NCBI RefSeq assembly: GCF_900232995.1
Contig: NZ_OCVX01000005.1
Coordinates: 506,346 to 570,345 of the forward strand
DNA from: Mycobacterium simulans
GTDB taxonomy: Bacteria > Actinomycetota > Actinomycetes > Mycobacteriales > Mycobacteriaceae
Length of the DNA: 64,000 bases
Direction: 5' to 3'
Positions 32,366 to 41,892 of this stretch are shown here, piece by piece. How positions within the stretch are numbered: position 1 is the stretch's first letter; each line of letters opens with the position of its first letter. The translations under genes and the position numbers were made by a program. Under the pieces are notes generated by a model. It was not told where the DNA came from. It ran no database searches and saw only the letters and a program-made list of their open reading frames with translations.

Positions 32366-33459
32366 GCGAGCAATCGTTGAAGTTGACCGCGTACTTCGGC
32401 GAACGGCAACGCGTCGTCGGCGAACCAAGGCGGTTCTTGGCCGATGCCATGTTGGATCTGTTCGGCGCCCGTCGCGTCGCGACCAGCGTGATGATGCGCG
32501 GGACTACCAGCTTCGGCCCTAAACACGAGCTGCGCTGTGACCAAACGTTGAGCCTGTCCGAAGACCCGCCGGTGACCATCGCCGCCGTCGATGTCGAGTC
32601 GAAGATACGCACGCTGGTCGACGATGTGACAGGGATGACCGGCGTTGGGTTGGTGACGTTGGAACGCGCGCGGCTCGTCACCCGGCACAGCGGCGCCGCC
32701 GCCCTGAGCGATATCGACAGCCGAACGGGAGACGCCACCAAGCTCACCGTCTATGTCGGCCGGCAGGTGCAGGTCGCAGGCGCGGCGGCCTACTACGCCG
32801 TGTGCGAACTCCTCCATCGACATGGATTCGCTGGTGCCACAGTGCTTCTCGGCGTCGACGGCACGGCATACGGACACCGCTACCGGGCCCGCTTCTTCGG
32901 CCGCAACGTCAATGTTCCGCTGATGATCATCGCCATCGGGTCGGCCCCGCAGGTCACGGCCGCCGCGGCGGAAGTCACCAGGCTACTTCCCAATTCATTG
33001 CTGACCATCGAACGGGTGCGGTTGTGCAAACGCGACGGCGAGCTGTTCGCCCGCCCCCAACGGCTGCCGCCGACCGATGACCAAGGACGCACCCTTTGGC
33101 AGAAACTGATGGTGCACACGGCCGAAGCGACCCATCACGACGGCCAGTCGATCCACCGCGCCCTGGTCCACCGCCTGATGCAGTCCGAGACGGCTCGAGG
33201 CGCAACCGCCCTGCGCGGCATCTGGGGTTTTTATGGCGATCATAAACCGCACGGAGACAAGCTATTTCAGATTGTGCGCAGGGTACCGGTGACCACCATC
33301 ATCGTCGATACACCCGACGCCATCACACGTAGTTTCGACATCGTCGACGAGCTGACAACTCGTCATGGGCTGGTAACCAGCGAAATGGTTCCTGCCGCGG
33401 TTTCGCTCACCGGGTCAACGCCCACGGGTGAGACGCCGCTGGCGCGCTACGACTACTGA
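32362..33459 (+). CDS. Triple DUF190 (PII-like) protein of the crcB operon
   Basis: 365 residues containing three repeats of the DUF190 ferredoxin-like/PII-like domain, at about 5-110, 128-235 and 248-350. The second and third open with KLTVYVGRQVQVAG and KLMVHTAEATHHDG and continue with HGFAGATVLLG and RGATALRGIWGFYG, respectively. DUF190 proteins are often encoded with CrcB and may sense a ligand and tune the channel. Most are single-domain trimers; here the three domains in one chain would form a pseudo-trimer. The stop overlaps the convergent LLM gene by seven bases. Confidence 0.88.
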   Translation: MSEQSLKLTAYFGERQRVVGEPRRFLADAMLDLFGARRVATSVMMRGTTSFGPKHELRCDQTLSLSEDPPVTIAAVDVESKIRTLVDDVTGMTGVGLVTLERARLVTRHSGAAALSDIDSRTGDATKLTVYVGRQVQVAGAAAYYAVCELLHRHGFAGATVLLGVDGTAYGHRYRARFFGRNVNVPLMIIAIGSAPQVTAAAAEVTRLLPNSLLTIERVRLCKRDGELFARPQRLPPTDDQGRTLWQKLMVHTAEATHHDGQSIHRALVHRLMQSETARGATALRGIWGFYGDHKPHGDKLFQIVRRVPVTTIIVDTPDAITRSFDIVDELTTRHGLVTSEMVPAAVSLTGSTPTGETPLARYDY

Positions 33460-34316
33460 ATCCATTGCTCGGCCAGCGACGAAACCCAGGCGGCCACCGC
33501 GTCGGGATCCTCCGGCGGCGCCTCGACTAGCACCAACTCGTCAACGCCCAGTTCGGCAAGGCCACCGACATCGTCAACGTGTGGGCTGCGCAGGGCCACC
33601 GCCAGCCGCAGCTCACCGCGGTCTCGACCCGATTCGGCGCACAACCGCTCCAACACGCCGACCCGCTCACGCACAGCGGCGACACCGTCGAGGTTGAACC
33701 CGTACCAACCGTCGGCCCACGTCGCCACTCGCCGCAGCGCCGGATCGCTGTTACCGCCGACCACGATCGGTATGCTGCGCTCGCGAACCGGCTTGGGATT
33801 GACCCGAATCGAGTCGAAGCCAACGAAACGCCCGTCGAACGAGGCGAGGTCGTCGCGCCACAACGTGCGCATCGCGGCAACGTATTCCGCGGTGCGGGCC
33901 GCGCGATGCTCGAACGGCACCCCGAGCGCGTCGAACTCTTCACGTGACCATCCCACGCCCACACCGAGTATCAGCCGTCCGCCGCTCAGCCGATCCAGGC
34001 TCGCCGCTTGTTTGGCCACGATCACCGGGTTGTGTTCCGGCAGCAGCAGCACGCCGGTGGCGACAGCGATCCGGGATGAGGCGGCGGCGGCAAAGCCCAG
34101 CGCGACCATCGGATCAAGCCAATCCGCCTGTGCCGGAACGGCAATGACGCCGTCGTCGGAGTATGGGTAACGCGAGGTGGATCGGTCCACCATCACGACA
34201 TGTTCACCGGCCCATAGGGTGACAAAACCGCAATCGTCCGCCGCCGCGGCAACGGCGTCGATCACCGCTCGGTCGGCGCCGGCCCCGATTCCTAGAGCAT
34301 GCAATCCCAACTGCAT
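33453..34316 (-). CDS. LLM-class F420-dependent oxidoreductase
   Basis: A 287-residue TIM-barrel protein of the luciferase-like monooxygenase family, probably reducing or oxidising a substrate with cofactor F420. Typical segments are GFVTLWAGEHVVM, ATGVLLLPEHNP, LGVGVGWSREEFDALG and PIVVGGNSDPALRRVATWADGW. It is the third gene of a minus-strand operon after the CitE-like and DUF488 genes. The reaction is unknown. Confidence 0.9.
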   Translation of the reverse strand: MQLGLHALGIGAGADRAVIDAVAAAADDCGFVTLWAGEHVVMVDRSTSRYPYSDDGVIAVPAQADWLDPMVALGFAAAASSRIAVATGVLLLPEHNPVIVAKQAASLDRLSGGRLILGVGVGWSREEFDALGVPFEHRAARTAEYVAAMRTLWRDDLASFDGRFVGFDSIRVNPKPVRERSIPIVVGGNSDPALRRVATWADGWYGFNLDGVAAVRERVGVLERLCAESGRDRGELRLAVALRSPHVDDVGGLAELGVDELVLVEAPPEDPDAVAAWVSSLAEQWIQ

Positions 34317-34364
34317 CCGATGATCGTCTCACCCCGGTCGCCGACGCCCACAGCGCCGAGCACT

Positions 34365-34706
34365 CTAGGTCAACAGACTCGCCAGGACCGCGGCGTGACT
34401 GCCGTCGAGCTGACGCGTGGCGGTGACCAACGTGACAACACCACGCTTGGCCAGCTCGCGCAGCTCATCCAGCGCTGGGCTGCCGGCCAGTTCGGCCTCG
34501 TAGCGCGCGGCGAATTCGTCGAATCGCTCGGGTTGGTGGTGATACCACTCGCGCAGTTCCTTCGATGGCGCAACGTCTTTGCACCAGATGCCCACTCGTG
34601 GGTCGTCCTTGCGCATCCCCCGCGGCCAAATGCGATCCACTAGCACGCGCTGGCCATCCTCGGGATCGGCGTCGTCGTAGATTCGCGCTACCCGGATGCG
34701 ACTCAT
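34365..34706 (-). CDS. DUF488 protein
   Basis: A 113-residue DUF488 protein: VLVDRIWPRGMRKDD opening, the WCKDVAPSKELREWYHH segment, and a closing VVTLVTATRQLDGSHAAVL. The function of the family is not established. It starts 14 bases after the CitE-like stop, so it belongs to that operon. Confidence 0.88.
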   Translation of the reverse strand: MSRIRVARIYDDADPEDGQRVLVDRIWPRGMRKDDPRVGIWCKDVAPSKELREWYHHQPERFDEFAARYEAELAGSPALDELRELAKRGVVTLVTATRQLDGSHAAVLASLLT

Positions 34707-34720
34707 GAATCATGCGACCT

Positions 34721-35638
34721 TTAGTAGTGGTAAGTGTCCGTCGGAGCGGGCATGTGAACCGGTTCGTCCTCGAAGTCGGACACTTCGATGCCGTAGGAGC
34801 GGGCCAAATTGAGGATCTTGGTGGCCCGGGCGATGCGCGGAAGATCGGATCCATTTCGGATCTCTCCGCCGTCGCGTTCGAACTCCGCGAAAAACTCTTT
34901 CGCCCAACCAATTTCGTCCGCCGAGGGAGATAGTCCCTCGTTCACCACAGCGCACTGATCCGGTGACAGGCAGATCTTGCCGGTCATCCCAAACTCGACG
35001 GAGACCGCCGTGGCCTCGATGAGCTTCAGCGGATTGGAGCCGATGGTTGGCCCATCGATGGCACTCGGCAGGCCGGCCGCCTTGGCCGCGATGGTGAAGC
35101 GCGACCGCGCGTACGCCAGGGTGCTCGGGTCTTCCCCAAATCCGGTGTCCCGTCGGAAGTCGCCGATACCGAATGCGAGTCGGAAAGTGCCTTTGGCCGC
35201 AGCGATCTCGGTGATGCGCTCCAGACCCCGCGCCGTTTCAACCAGCGCAACGATCGGCACATTCGGCAGTCGCTTCGCGGTCTCGGTGACATGGTCCACC
35301 GATTCGACCATCGCCAGCATCACCCCACCGACCGAACTGCCGCCAAGTGTGGCTAAGTCATCGGCCCACCAGGGGGTGCCGAATCCGTTGATGCGAACCC
35401 AGTCGTTGTTACCGCGGTTAAGCCAGTGCACAACGTTGTCGCGCGCGGCGACCTTGTCCTTGGGTGCGACCGCATCCTCGATGTCGAAGACAACGATGTC
35501 GGCGCGCGAATGCGCCCCAGCCTCGAACCGGTCGGCATGCGCGCCGTTGACCAATAACCAACTCCGGGCCAATAGGGGGTCGATGCGGGTGCCTATGTCG
35601 GCGGCATCCGCCGAGTCATAGTTGACATGTTCATACAT
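34721..35638 (-). CDS. CitE-like HpcH/HpaI aldolase/lyase
   Basis: A 305-residue TIM-barrel lyase of the citrate lyase beta-subunit type. Signature residues are in VNGAHADRFEAG (substrate phosphate region), VVFDIEDAVAPKDK (metal-binding acid), RINGFGTPW, ALVETARGLE (second metal Glu) and AFGIGDFRRDTG. Such proteins without CitA/CitF partners act on malyl-CoA or citramalyl-CoA. The operon with DUF488 and the LLM enzyme gives no further clue. ATG 35638 was chosen by homology. From memory M. tuberculosis has a further gene between this one and DUF488; it is absent here. Confidence 0.88.
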   Translation of the reverse strand: MYEHVNYDSADAADIGTRIDPLLARSWLLVNGAHADRFEAGAHSRADIVVFDIEDAVAPKDKVAARDNVVHWLNRGNNDWVRINGFGTPWWADDLATLGGSSVGGVMLAMVESVDHVTETAKRLPNVPIVALVETARGLERITEIAAAKGTFRLAFGIGDFRRDTGFGEDPSTLAYARSRFTIAAKAAGLPSAIDGPTIGSNPLKLIEATAVSVEFGMTGKICLSPDQCAVVNEGLSPSADEIGWAKEFFAEFERDGGEIRNGSDLPRIARATKILNLARSYGIEVSDFEDEPVHMPAPTDTYHY

Positions 35639-35783
35639 TCGTGATCTGTCGTCTCTTCGTTCCGTCGTTTCGCTCGAATTGCCTAAACCGTAGCGGTGCG
35701 CCACCTGCGGGTATCAACCGGAGCATGCTGAGCACGCTCAACGCACGACCCCCTGCGGCAATCTCGGCGCCAAACGGCATCAA

Positions 35784-36251
35784 ATGGTGTTGGATGGCGG
35801 AGTGGCAGACATCAGTCGCAGCCGGACGATTACCGCCCCGCCGCAGGCGATCTGGGACGTACTTGCCGACTTGGGTGCACTGAGTTCGTGGGCCGACAAC
35901 ATCGACCACTCATGTGTGCTTAACCACGGCCCCGACGGCGCCCCGTTGGGCACCACCCGCCGCATCCAGGTGGGCCGCAACGCACTGGTGGATCGCATCA
36001 CCGAGTTCGATCCACCCGTGGCGCTGGGCTACGACATCGAAGGCCTACCTCCCCGGTTGCGCAAGGTCGCCAACCGCTGGACGCTGCGGCCTGCGGGGAA
36101 CCGTACCGTGGTGACAGTGACCAGCACGGTCGAGGTCGGGTCCCTTCCCCCCGCTCGCCTGGCGGAACAGGTGGCACTTCGTGTCCTGGCCAAGCAGTCC
36201 GACACGTTGCTCGCCGGGCTGGCACACCGATTGGAGAATTCGCATGTCTGA
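35784..36251 (+). CDS. SRPBCC (polyketide cyclase-like) protein
   Basis: About 155 residues with the START-like opening SRSRTITAPPQAIWDVLADLG, followed by strands such as VDRITEFDPPVALGYDIEG and RTVVTVTSTVEVG and the long C-terminal helix. These bind hydrophobic ligands. GTG 35802 is an alternative start. It overlaps the sulfatase start by eight bases, so the two are cotranscribed. Confidence 0.85.
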   Translation: MVLDGGVADISRSRTITAPPQAIWDVLADLGALSSWADNIDHSCVLNHGPDGAPLGTTRRIQVGRNALVDRITEFDPPVALGYDIEGLPPRLRKVANRWTLRPAGNRTVVTVTSTVEVGSLPPARLAEQVALRVLAKQSDTLLAGLAHRLENSHV

Positions 36252-38052
36252 GCGCCCCGACATCGTCATCGTGATGACCGACGAGGAGCGTGCGGTGCCG
36301 CCGTACGAGTCGGCCGACGTACTCGCCTGGCGCCAACAAACTCTGGCCGGCCGCCGCTGGTTCGACGAGCACGGTGTGAGTTTCACGCGGCATTACACCG
36401 GTTCACTGGCCTGTGTGCCCAGCCGCCCAACGATTTTCACCGGCCAGTATCCGGACCTGCATGGAGTCACCCAGACCGACGGCATCGGTAAGCGATTCGA
36501 CGACTCCCGGCTGCGCTGGCTGCGCGCCGGCGAGGTGCCGACACTGGGCAACTGGTTTCGCGCCGCGGGCTACGACACCCATTACGACGGCAAGTGGCAC
36601 ATCTCGCACGCCGACCTGCAAGACCCGACAACCGGCGACCCTCTGGCCACCAATGACGACGACGGCGTCATCGACCCGGTCGCGGTGCGGCGCTATCTCG
36701 ACGCCGACCCGCTCGGCCCGTATGGCTTCTCGGGATGGGTGGGCCCCGAACCCCATGGGGCGTTAATGGCGAACAGCGGTTTTCGCCGTGACCCGCTGAT
36801 CGCCGATCGTGTTGTCGCGTGGCTGAAAGACCGCTACGCACGGCGTCGCGCCGGTGACGCCGCGGCGATGCGCCCGTTCTTGCTGGTAGCCAGCTTCGTC
36901 AACCCGCATGACATTGTGCTGTTCCCGGCGTGGGTGCGCCGCAACCCGCTCAACCCCTTCCACCTGGATCCGCCGCATGTGCCGCCGGCACCGACCGCCA
37001 GCGAGGACCTGTCCACAAAACCAGCCGCGCAGATCGCGTTCCGGGAGGCCTACTACTCCGGATACGGTCCGGCGGCGGCCGTCAGCCACAGCTACGAGCG
37101 CAACGCGCAGCGCTACCGCGACCTCTACTACCGCCTGCACGCCGAGGTCGACGCACCGATCGACCGGGTGCGCCGCGCGGTCACCGAAGGCGGATCCGAG
37201 AATGCCGTTTTGGTGCGCACTTCCGATCACGGCGAGCTTCTCGGGGCGCACGGTGGGCTGCACCAGAAGTGGTTCAACCTGTACGACGAGGCCACCAGGG
37301 TGCCGTTCGTGATCGCCCGCATCGGCGAGAACGCGACGCAGGCGCGCACGGTCTCCGCGCCGACGTCTCACGTCGATCTGGTGCCGACGCTGCTCGGCGC
37401 GGCCGGTGTGGACGTGGAGGCGACGGCCGACGCGCTCGCCGAATCATTCTCCGAGGTTCATCCGCTGCCCGGCCGCGACCTGATGCCCGTGGTGGACGGG
37501 GCGGCGGCCGACGAGGGCCGGGCCGTCTACCTGATGACGCGCGATAACGTGCTCGAAGGTGACACTGGCGCGTCGGCGTTCGCCCGGCAATTGGGTCAGA
37601 CCGTGAATCCGCCTGCGCCGCTGCGCATCAAGGTTCCGGCGCATGTGGCCGCGAACTTCGAGGGCCTGGTGGTACAGGTGGACGACACGGACGCAGTCGG
37701 CGGCGCGGGGCATCTATGGAAGCTGGTCCGGACCTTCGACGACCCGGCTACTTGGACCGAGCCCGGAGTGCGTCACCTGGCTACCAACGGCATTGGCGGC
37801 GAGGCGTATCGCACCGATCCGCTCGACGATCAATGGGAACTTTACGATCTGACCGCCGACCCCATCGAGGCCAACAACAGATGGACCGACCCCGAGCTGC
37901 ACGAGCTGCGACAGCACCTAAGGATGCAGCTCAAACAGCAGCGGGCTTCGTCAGTTCCGGAGCGCAACCGGCCATGGCCGTATGCCAACCGACAGCCGCC
38001 CACCGGCGAGTCAGGTGTGGTGCGTCGGGTGTTGAGTCGAATCCGACGCTGA
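36244..38052 (+). CDS. Type I sulfatase
   Basis: A 602-residue arylsulfatase-type enzyme hydrolysing sulfate esters. The maturation motif CVPSRPTIFTG holds the Cys that becomes formylglycine. The N-terminal metal site is IVIVMTDEERA, with an Asp as in the family but Glu-Arg in place of the second Asp pair. Later HGKWH-like (YDGKWHIS) and SDHGELLGAHGG segments provide the Lys/His and Asp/His set. No signal peptide is visible, so it may act in the cytoplasm. Length matches the Rv3077 homologue (about 603). Confidence 0.92.
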   Translation: MSERPDIVIVMTDEERAVPPYESADVLAWRQQTLAGRRWFDEHGVSFTRHYTGSLACVPSRPTIFTGQYPDLHGVTQTDGIGKRFDDSRLRWLRAGEVPTLGNWFRAAGYDTHYDGKWHISHADLQDPTTGDPLATNDDDGVIDPVAVRRYLDADPLGPYGFSGWVGPEPHGALMANSGFRRDPLIADRVVAWLKDRYARRRAGDAAAMRPFLLVASFVNPHDIVLFPAWVRRNPLNPFHLDPPHVPPAPTASEDLSTKPAAQIAFREAYYSGYGPAAAVSHSYERNAQRYRDLYYRLHAEVDAPIDRVRRAVTEGGSENAVLVRTSDHGELLGAHGGLHQKWFNLYDEATRVPFVIARIGENATQARTVSAPTSHVDLVPTLLGAAGVDVEATADALAESFSEVHPLPGRDLMPVVDGAAADEGRAVYLMTRDNVLEGDTGASAFARQLGQTVNPPAPLRIKVPAHVAANFEGLVVQVDDTDAVGGAGHLWKLVRTFDDPATWTEPGVRHLATNGIGGEAYRTDPLDDQWELYDLTADPIEANNRWTDPELHELRQHLRMQLKQQRASSVPERNRPWPYANRQPPTGESGVVRRVLSRIRR

Positions 38053-38157
38053 TTACGCCAGCTCTCTGCGACCTCGGCTGCCAACCAGTCCGGAGCAGGT
38101 GAGCGATCTCACCTTCAGTGAGATCACGTCGAACGAGCTGACCGAATGCGAACGTCG

Positions 38158-38556
38158 CTACTGGTCGCTGGTGTCGAGCGCCCGCTGAGCGGGCCCCCGG
38201 CGCGTTGCGCCCCAGAGCCCAACGCCAATGCCAATCACGGCGCCGCCAAGGCCGATGAGGTGTGAGCGTTTCAGCTCGTCGCGGACGCTCATCCCGCCCA
38301 ACAGATCGGACGCGTCGGCCCCGGCGGAGGCCAAAAACCAGCCGCGCGTGTTTTTGCCACGCAACCCTGACGCCAAGAGCAGCCCACCGATCAATGCGTC
38401 GCGGTAGCCCATCGACCGCAACAACAGTCGAGCCGTCGGCGACGGCTCGTCCCGGTCGCCCCAGAGCCGGTTTGCGCGGAGGGGGTCGACGAGGAACTGG
38501 ACGCCCGAGGCGAGTCGGATACTGCCCGCGATGAGCGCGGCACGATCGATCGGCAT
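38158..38556 (-). CDS. Small membrane protein (132 aa)
   Basis: Three to four hydrophobic helices (SIRLASGVQFLVDP, YRDALIGGLLLASGLR, WFLASAGADASDLLGG, GLGGAVIGIGVGLWGA) in the pattern of DUF4267-type membrane proteins. Function unknown. AAGGAGG lies five bases before ATG 38556, a strong start. It is divergent from the PucR-type regulator. Confidence 0.8.
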   Translation of the reverse strand: MPIDRAALIAGSIRLASGVQFLVDPLRANRLWGDRDEPSPTARLLLRSMGYRDALIGGLLLASGLRGKNTRGWFLASAGADASDLLGGMSVRDELKRSHLIGLGGAVIGIGVGLWGATRRGPAQRALDTSDQ

Positions 38557-38633
38557 GGCTCCTCCTTTTTTCGGAGCCTATCCGACCACGCCGACCGCTA
38601 TCGATTGGCGGCCGAACGAATTACCGTCGAGGG

Positions 38634-39947
38634 GTGACGGATCTGCGGCGCGGGGCCGCTTTCGAATCCGAATTTGACGTGGACGGCTGTATCACCGAGA
38701 TTGCCGCTCGGCTGAGCACACGACTGCCCGAATTGGCTTCGAACGTCCAGCTTTTCGTCGAAGACGCGATTCCACAGATGCGCGGGGACGCCCTTCTCAT
38801 GGAACTCTTCCGCGCCAGCGCCGAAAGCAACATCGATACCCTGTTGAGCGCTCTGCGCTATCACATCGCGCTGGAGCGAGTGGATGCACCGAGCGCCGCA
38901 GTGGAACACGCCCGGCGATTAGCACAGCACGGCGTTCCCGTGAATGCGTTGGTGCGTTCTTACCGACTCGGCCAAGGCCGCATGAACGAACTGGTATTCG
39001 ACGCGGTACGGACGACCAACCTGCCTCCACAGGCCAAAGTCGCAGTGCGGAAAAGGATCACCGCCACTCTCTTCCAGTACGTCGACCGGATATCGCAACA
39101 GGTCATCGCCGTCTACGAGGAGGAGCACGAACGCTGGCTGGAGAATCAGAACAGCATTCGCGCCCTCCGGGTCCGGGAACTACTGGCCGCGAAGAAGGCC
39201 ATCGATGTCGACGCGGCAACCACGTCAATCCGCTATCCCCTTCGATGGCATCACCTTGCGGTCGTCATCTGGTACCCCGATTCGCGAGCCGACGAGGACG
39301 TACTACCGCAATTGCAGCGCTTCCTTGTCGAACTAGGGCATGCCGGCGGCGCTGCGGCCAACCCGTTGTTCGTCGCAGCGAACCGCGTCACCGGATGGGG
39401 ATGGCTGCCCTATAAGACGCCCGTTCACGATGCCCGGGAAAAGTCCGCAAAGATAGACAAGGTTCGTGCCCTAGCTGCCGGGCGGCCCGACTCGCCTAGC
39501 GTCGGCATCGGGAATTTTGCGCCAGGCGTCGACGGTTTCCGACGTTCCCATCAGCAGGCCCAGCGGGCACGTTCGGTCGCAATCGCTCGACGGCAGCAGG
39601 AGCCCACCGTGCTCGCCGCGGCCGATCCTGGCCTGTCGTTGGCCGCGCTGCTGGCCGCCGACATCGACGAGGCGCGGGACTGGGTCGCTGATGCACTCGG
39701 TGATCTGGCCGGCGACGGCGAGAACGACGAGCGCTTGCGGGAAACGTTGCGGGTGTTCCTGCGTTGCGGATCCAGCTACAAGTTGGCCGCTGAAGAACTC
39801 ACCCTGCACTTCAATACCGTCAGATACCGTGTCGGCCGGGCGATGGCCCGGCGCGGTCGGCCGATCGATGCGGATCGGCTTGACGTTGAGGTGGCGCTGC
39901 TGCTGTGCGAGTGGTTCGGGACCGCCGTCCTGCAAAGTCCGCGATAG
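38634..39947 (+). CDS. PucR/CdaR-type transcriptional regulator
   Basis: 437 residues. The N-terminal half resembles the RsbRD-like helical domain found in mycobacterial PucR proteins (NALVRSYRLGQGRMNELVFD, YVDRISQQVIAVYEEEHERWL). The C-terminal PucR helix-turn-helix is LRETLRVFLRCGSSYKLAAEELTLHFNTVRYRVGRA. GTG 38634 starts it. The following GMC oxidoreductase gene is 370 bases downstream on the same strand and could be its target. Confidence 0.87.
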   Translation: MTDLRRGAAFESEFDVDGCITEIAARLSTRLPELASNVQLFVEDAIPQMRGDALLMELFRASAESNIDTLLSALRYHIALERVDAPSAAVEHARRLAQHGVPVNALVRSYRLGQGRMNELVFDAVRTTNLPPQAKVAVRKRITATLFQYVDRISQQVIAVYEEEHERWLENQNSIRALRVRELLAAKKAIDVDAATTSIRYPLRWHHLAVVIWYPDSRADEDVLPQLQRFLVELGHAGGAAANPLFVAANRVTGWGWLPYKTPVHDAREKSAKIDKVRALAAGRPDSPSVGIGNFAPGVDGFRRSHQQAQRARSVAIARRQQEPTVLAAADPGLSLAALLAADIDEARDWVADALGDLAGDGENDERLRETLRVFLRCGSSYKLAAEELTLHFNTVRYRVGRAMARRGRPIDADRLDVEVALLLCEWFGTAVLQSPR

Positions 39948-40317
39948 CACGAGAATGCTTGCGGCACCGAACCATTCATGACACGTAGTTGGCGATCCGT
40001 CGACGCCTCCGCCGGCGCGCGTCGTTGATCGCGCCGACCGCCTCCACGGTCGCCGGGATGAGAATCGGGAACAAGATGATGAAGAAGACTATGGCGATCG
40101 AGAGCATGGGTGCACTCAGCTTTCTCCGCGAGGCGGATCGGTTGGTTTTAAGTGGAATTCGGCGTTTGCGCGCACCGAGAACGATAGGAAGCGCACAACC
40201 GGCCAACAACGTCCCCGGCTTACCAACTCCGGGTGAACTCTTGTAGCCCCGATACAAGCCTGTGCCGGTGCCGCGATGCGACAGTTCTGGCATCGCCAAA
40301 CCGGAAGGACATATCAA
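39948..40317. other. Spacer between the PucR and GMC genes
   Basis: 370 bases that contain only a minus-strand micro-ORF (listed separately) and the GMC promoter region. GGAAGG at 40302-40307 is the ribosome site of the GMC gene. No hairpin stands out. Confidence 0.4.
39976..40107 (-). CDS. Putative 43-aa membrane microprotein with Arg-rich tail
   Basis: ATG 40107 opens MLSIAIVFFIILFPILIP, a perfect single membrane helix, followed by a short linker and a run of seven arginines near the C terminus. GGAGAAAG lies 13-20 bases upstream, a loose ribosome site. A hydrophobic helix plus polyarginine is unlikely by chance in a 64% GC genome but not proof of expression. It converges with the PucR gene and is divergent from the GMC gene. 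Confidence 0.48.
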   Translation of the reverse strand: MLSIAIVFFIILFPILIPATVEAVGAINDARRRRRRRIANYVS

Positions 40318-41892
40318 ATGCGTACCTACGACTACATCGTTGTCGGTGCAGGCTCGGCCGGAGCCGTCGTCGCCAGCCGACTATCCGAGGACGCTTCCGT
40401 GCGCGTCCTGCTCATCGAGGCTGGAGGGTCCCACCGCCACCTCAACGTGCAGATGCCCGCGGCGTTCCCGAAGCAGTTCAAGACCGCGTTGGACTGGGAG
40501 TTCTACACCGAGCCGGAGCCGTTTCTGGGTGGCCGGTCGCTGTTTCACCCGCGGGCCAAGATGCTCGGCGGCTGCAGCTCGATGAACGCGATGGTCTACA
40601 TCCGCGGCAATCGCGACGACTATGACTCCTGGTCCAAGGAGGGCGCGACGGGCTGGTCCTACGACGAAGTCCTACCGTTTTTCCGGCGGGCGGAGAACAA
40701 CTCTCGTGGCGAGAGCACCTATCACGGCGGGTCCGGCCCGCTGCACGTCGAGGACCCTCGGTCCCCAAACGACTTGAGCCGCTTGATCGTCGAGGCGATG
40801 GTGGCCGCCGGCATCGAGCGCAACGACGACTTCAACGGCGCCGAGCAGGTTGGTGCCGGGTTCTATCAGGTCAGCCAGCGCCGGGGACGGCGGTGGACGA
40901 CGGCGGACGGCTACCTCCGCCCGGCCCGCCGGCGCCCGAACCTGACCGTGCTCACCAAGACGCACGTGCTCGGCGTGCACATCTCGCAAGGGTGTGCGGT
41001 CGGTGTCGACGTAGCGCGCGGCAGCGCCCGTGAGTTTCTGCGCGCCGAGCGCGAGGTCGTCCTGTCAGCCGGTGCGCTCAACACGCCCCAGCTGCTGATG
41101 CTCTCCGGCATCGGCCCGGCCGATCATCTCGCCGAGCACCACATCACCACGGTTGTGGACAACCCCAACGTCGGGGCACACCTGATGGACCACCCCCTCT
41201 ACACGGTCAACTTCGAAACTTCCGCGAAGAACACCCTCGACTCGGCGGAATCGCCGAAGCAGCTGGCCGACTACTTCCTCCGCCGCCGGGGCCTGCTCAC
41301 CTCCAACATTGCCGAGTGTGGCGGGTTCATCCACACGCGGACGGGGGACGCAGCACCCGCGATGCAGCTGATGTGCGGCCCGGCCTATCTGCAGGACCAC
41401 GGGCAAGGCGTCCACGACCGACCCGCCTTCACGATCGCGTGTTCGCTGGTCGGTTCTCTAAGCCGGGGAGCGGTGCGGTTGCGCAGCGCTGACCCCACCG
41501 CGAAGGTGGCCACAACCTACAACTACTTCGCCGAGCGGGCCGACATGGAGGCCATGGTGGACGCCATCGAGGTGGCTCGCCACATCGCGGCCACCGGGCC
41601 ACTGCGCGGCCGCACCGGCCGCGAGATCCACCCCGGCGAGGTTGCCCGCACCCGCGCCGAGCTGGAGGAGAAGGTACGCCGCGAGGCGGAACACACCTAT
41701 CACCCGTCGTGCACGGCCCGCATCGGCACCGACGCCGACGGCGTTGTGGACGCGCAGCTCCGCGTACACGGCGTGGACGGGCTGCGGGTGGCGGATGCCT
41801 CGGTCTTCCCGACTGTGCCACACGGCAATACCCATGCCCCCACCGTCATGGTGGGCGAGAAGGCCGCCGACCTGATCCGCGAAACCCTCTGA
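40318..41892 (+). CDS. GMC-family FAD oxidoreductase (choline dehydrogenase-like)
   Basis: A 524-residue flavoprotein. The N-terminal FAD loop is YIVVGAGSAGAVVASRLSED with the distal acidic IEAGG. GMC signature 1 lies in HPRAKMLGGCSSMNAMVYIRG and signature 2 in GALNTPQLLMLSGIGP. The catalytic region is HTYHPSCTARIG with His, followed by VADASVFPTVPHGNTHAPTVM. The substrate is an alcohol, not further definable. GGAAGG precedes ATG 40318. From memory similar to Rv1279 of M. tuberculosis. Confidence 0.93.
   Translation: MRTYDYIVVGAGSAGAVVASRLSEDASVRVLLIEAGGSHRHLNVQMPAAFPKQFKTALDWEFYTEPEPFLGGRSLFHPRAKMLGGCSSMNAMVYIRGNRDDYDSWSKEGATGWSYDEVLPFFRRAENNSRGESTYHGGSGPLHVEDPRSPNDLSRLIVEAMVAAGIERNDDFNGAEQVGAGFYQVSQRRGRRWTTADGYLRPARRRPNLTVLTKTHVLGVHISQGCAVGVDVARGSAREFLRAEREVVLSAGALNTPQLLMLSGIGPADHLAEHHITTVVDNPNVGAHLMDHPLYTVNFETSAKNTLDSAESPKQLADYFLRRRGLLTSNIAECGGFIHTRTGDAAPAMQLMCGPAYLQDHGQGVHDRPAFTIACSLVGSLSRGAVRLRSADPTAKVATTYNYFAERADMEAMVDAIEVARHIAATGPLRGRTGREIHPGEVARTRAELEEKVRREAEHTYHPSCTARIGTDADGVVDAQLRVHGVDGLRVADASVFPTVPHGNTHAPTVMVGEKAADLIRETL

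Noticed and set aside
38099..38188. 29-codon frame starting GTG with an 8-bp hairpin (GATCTCAC/GTGAGATC) inside
   Set aside because: Too short, overlaps the end of the convergent membrane-protein gene, and no homologue is recognised; may be the tail of a lost gene.
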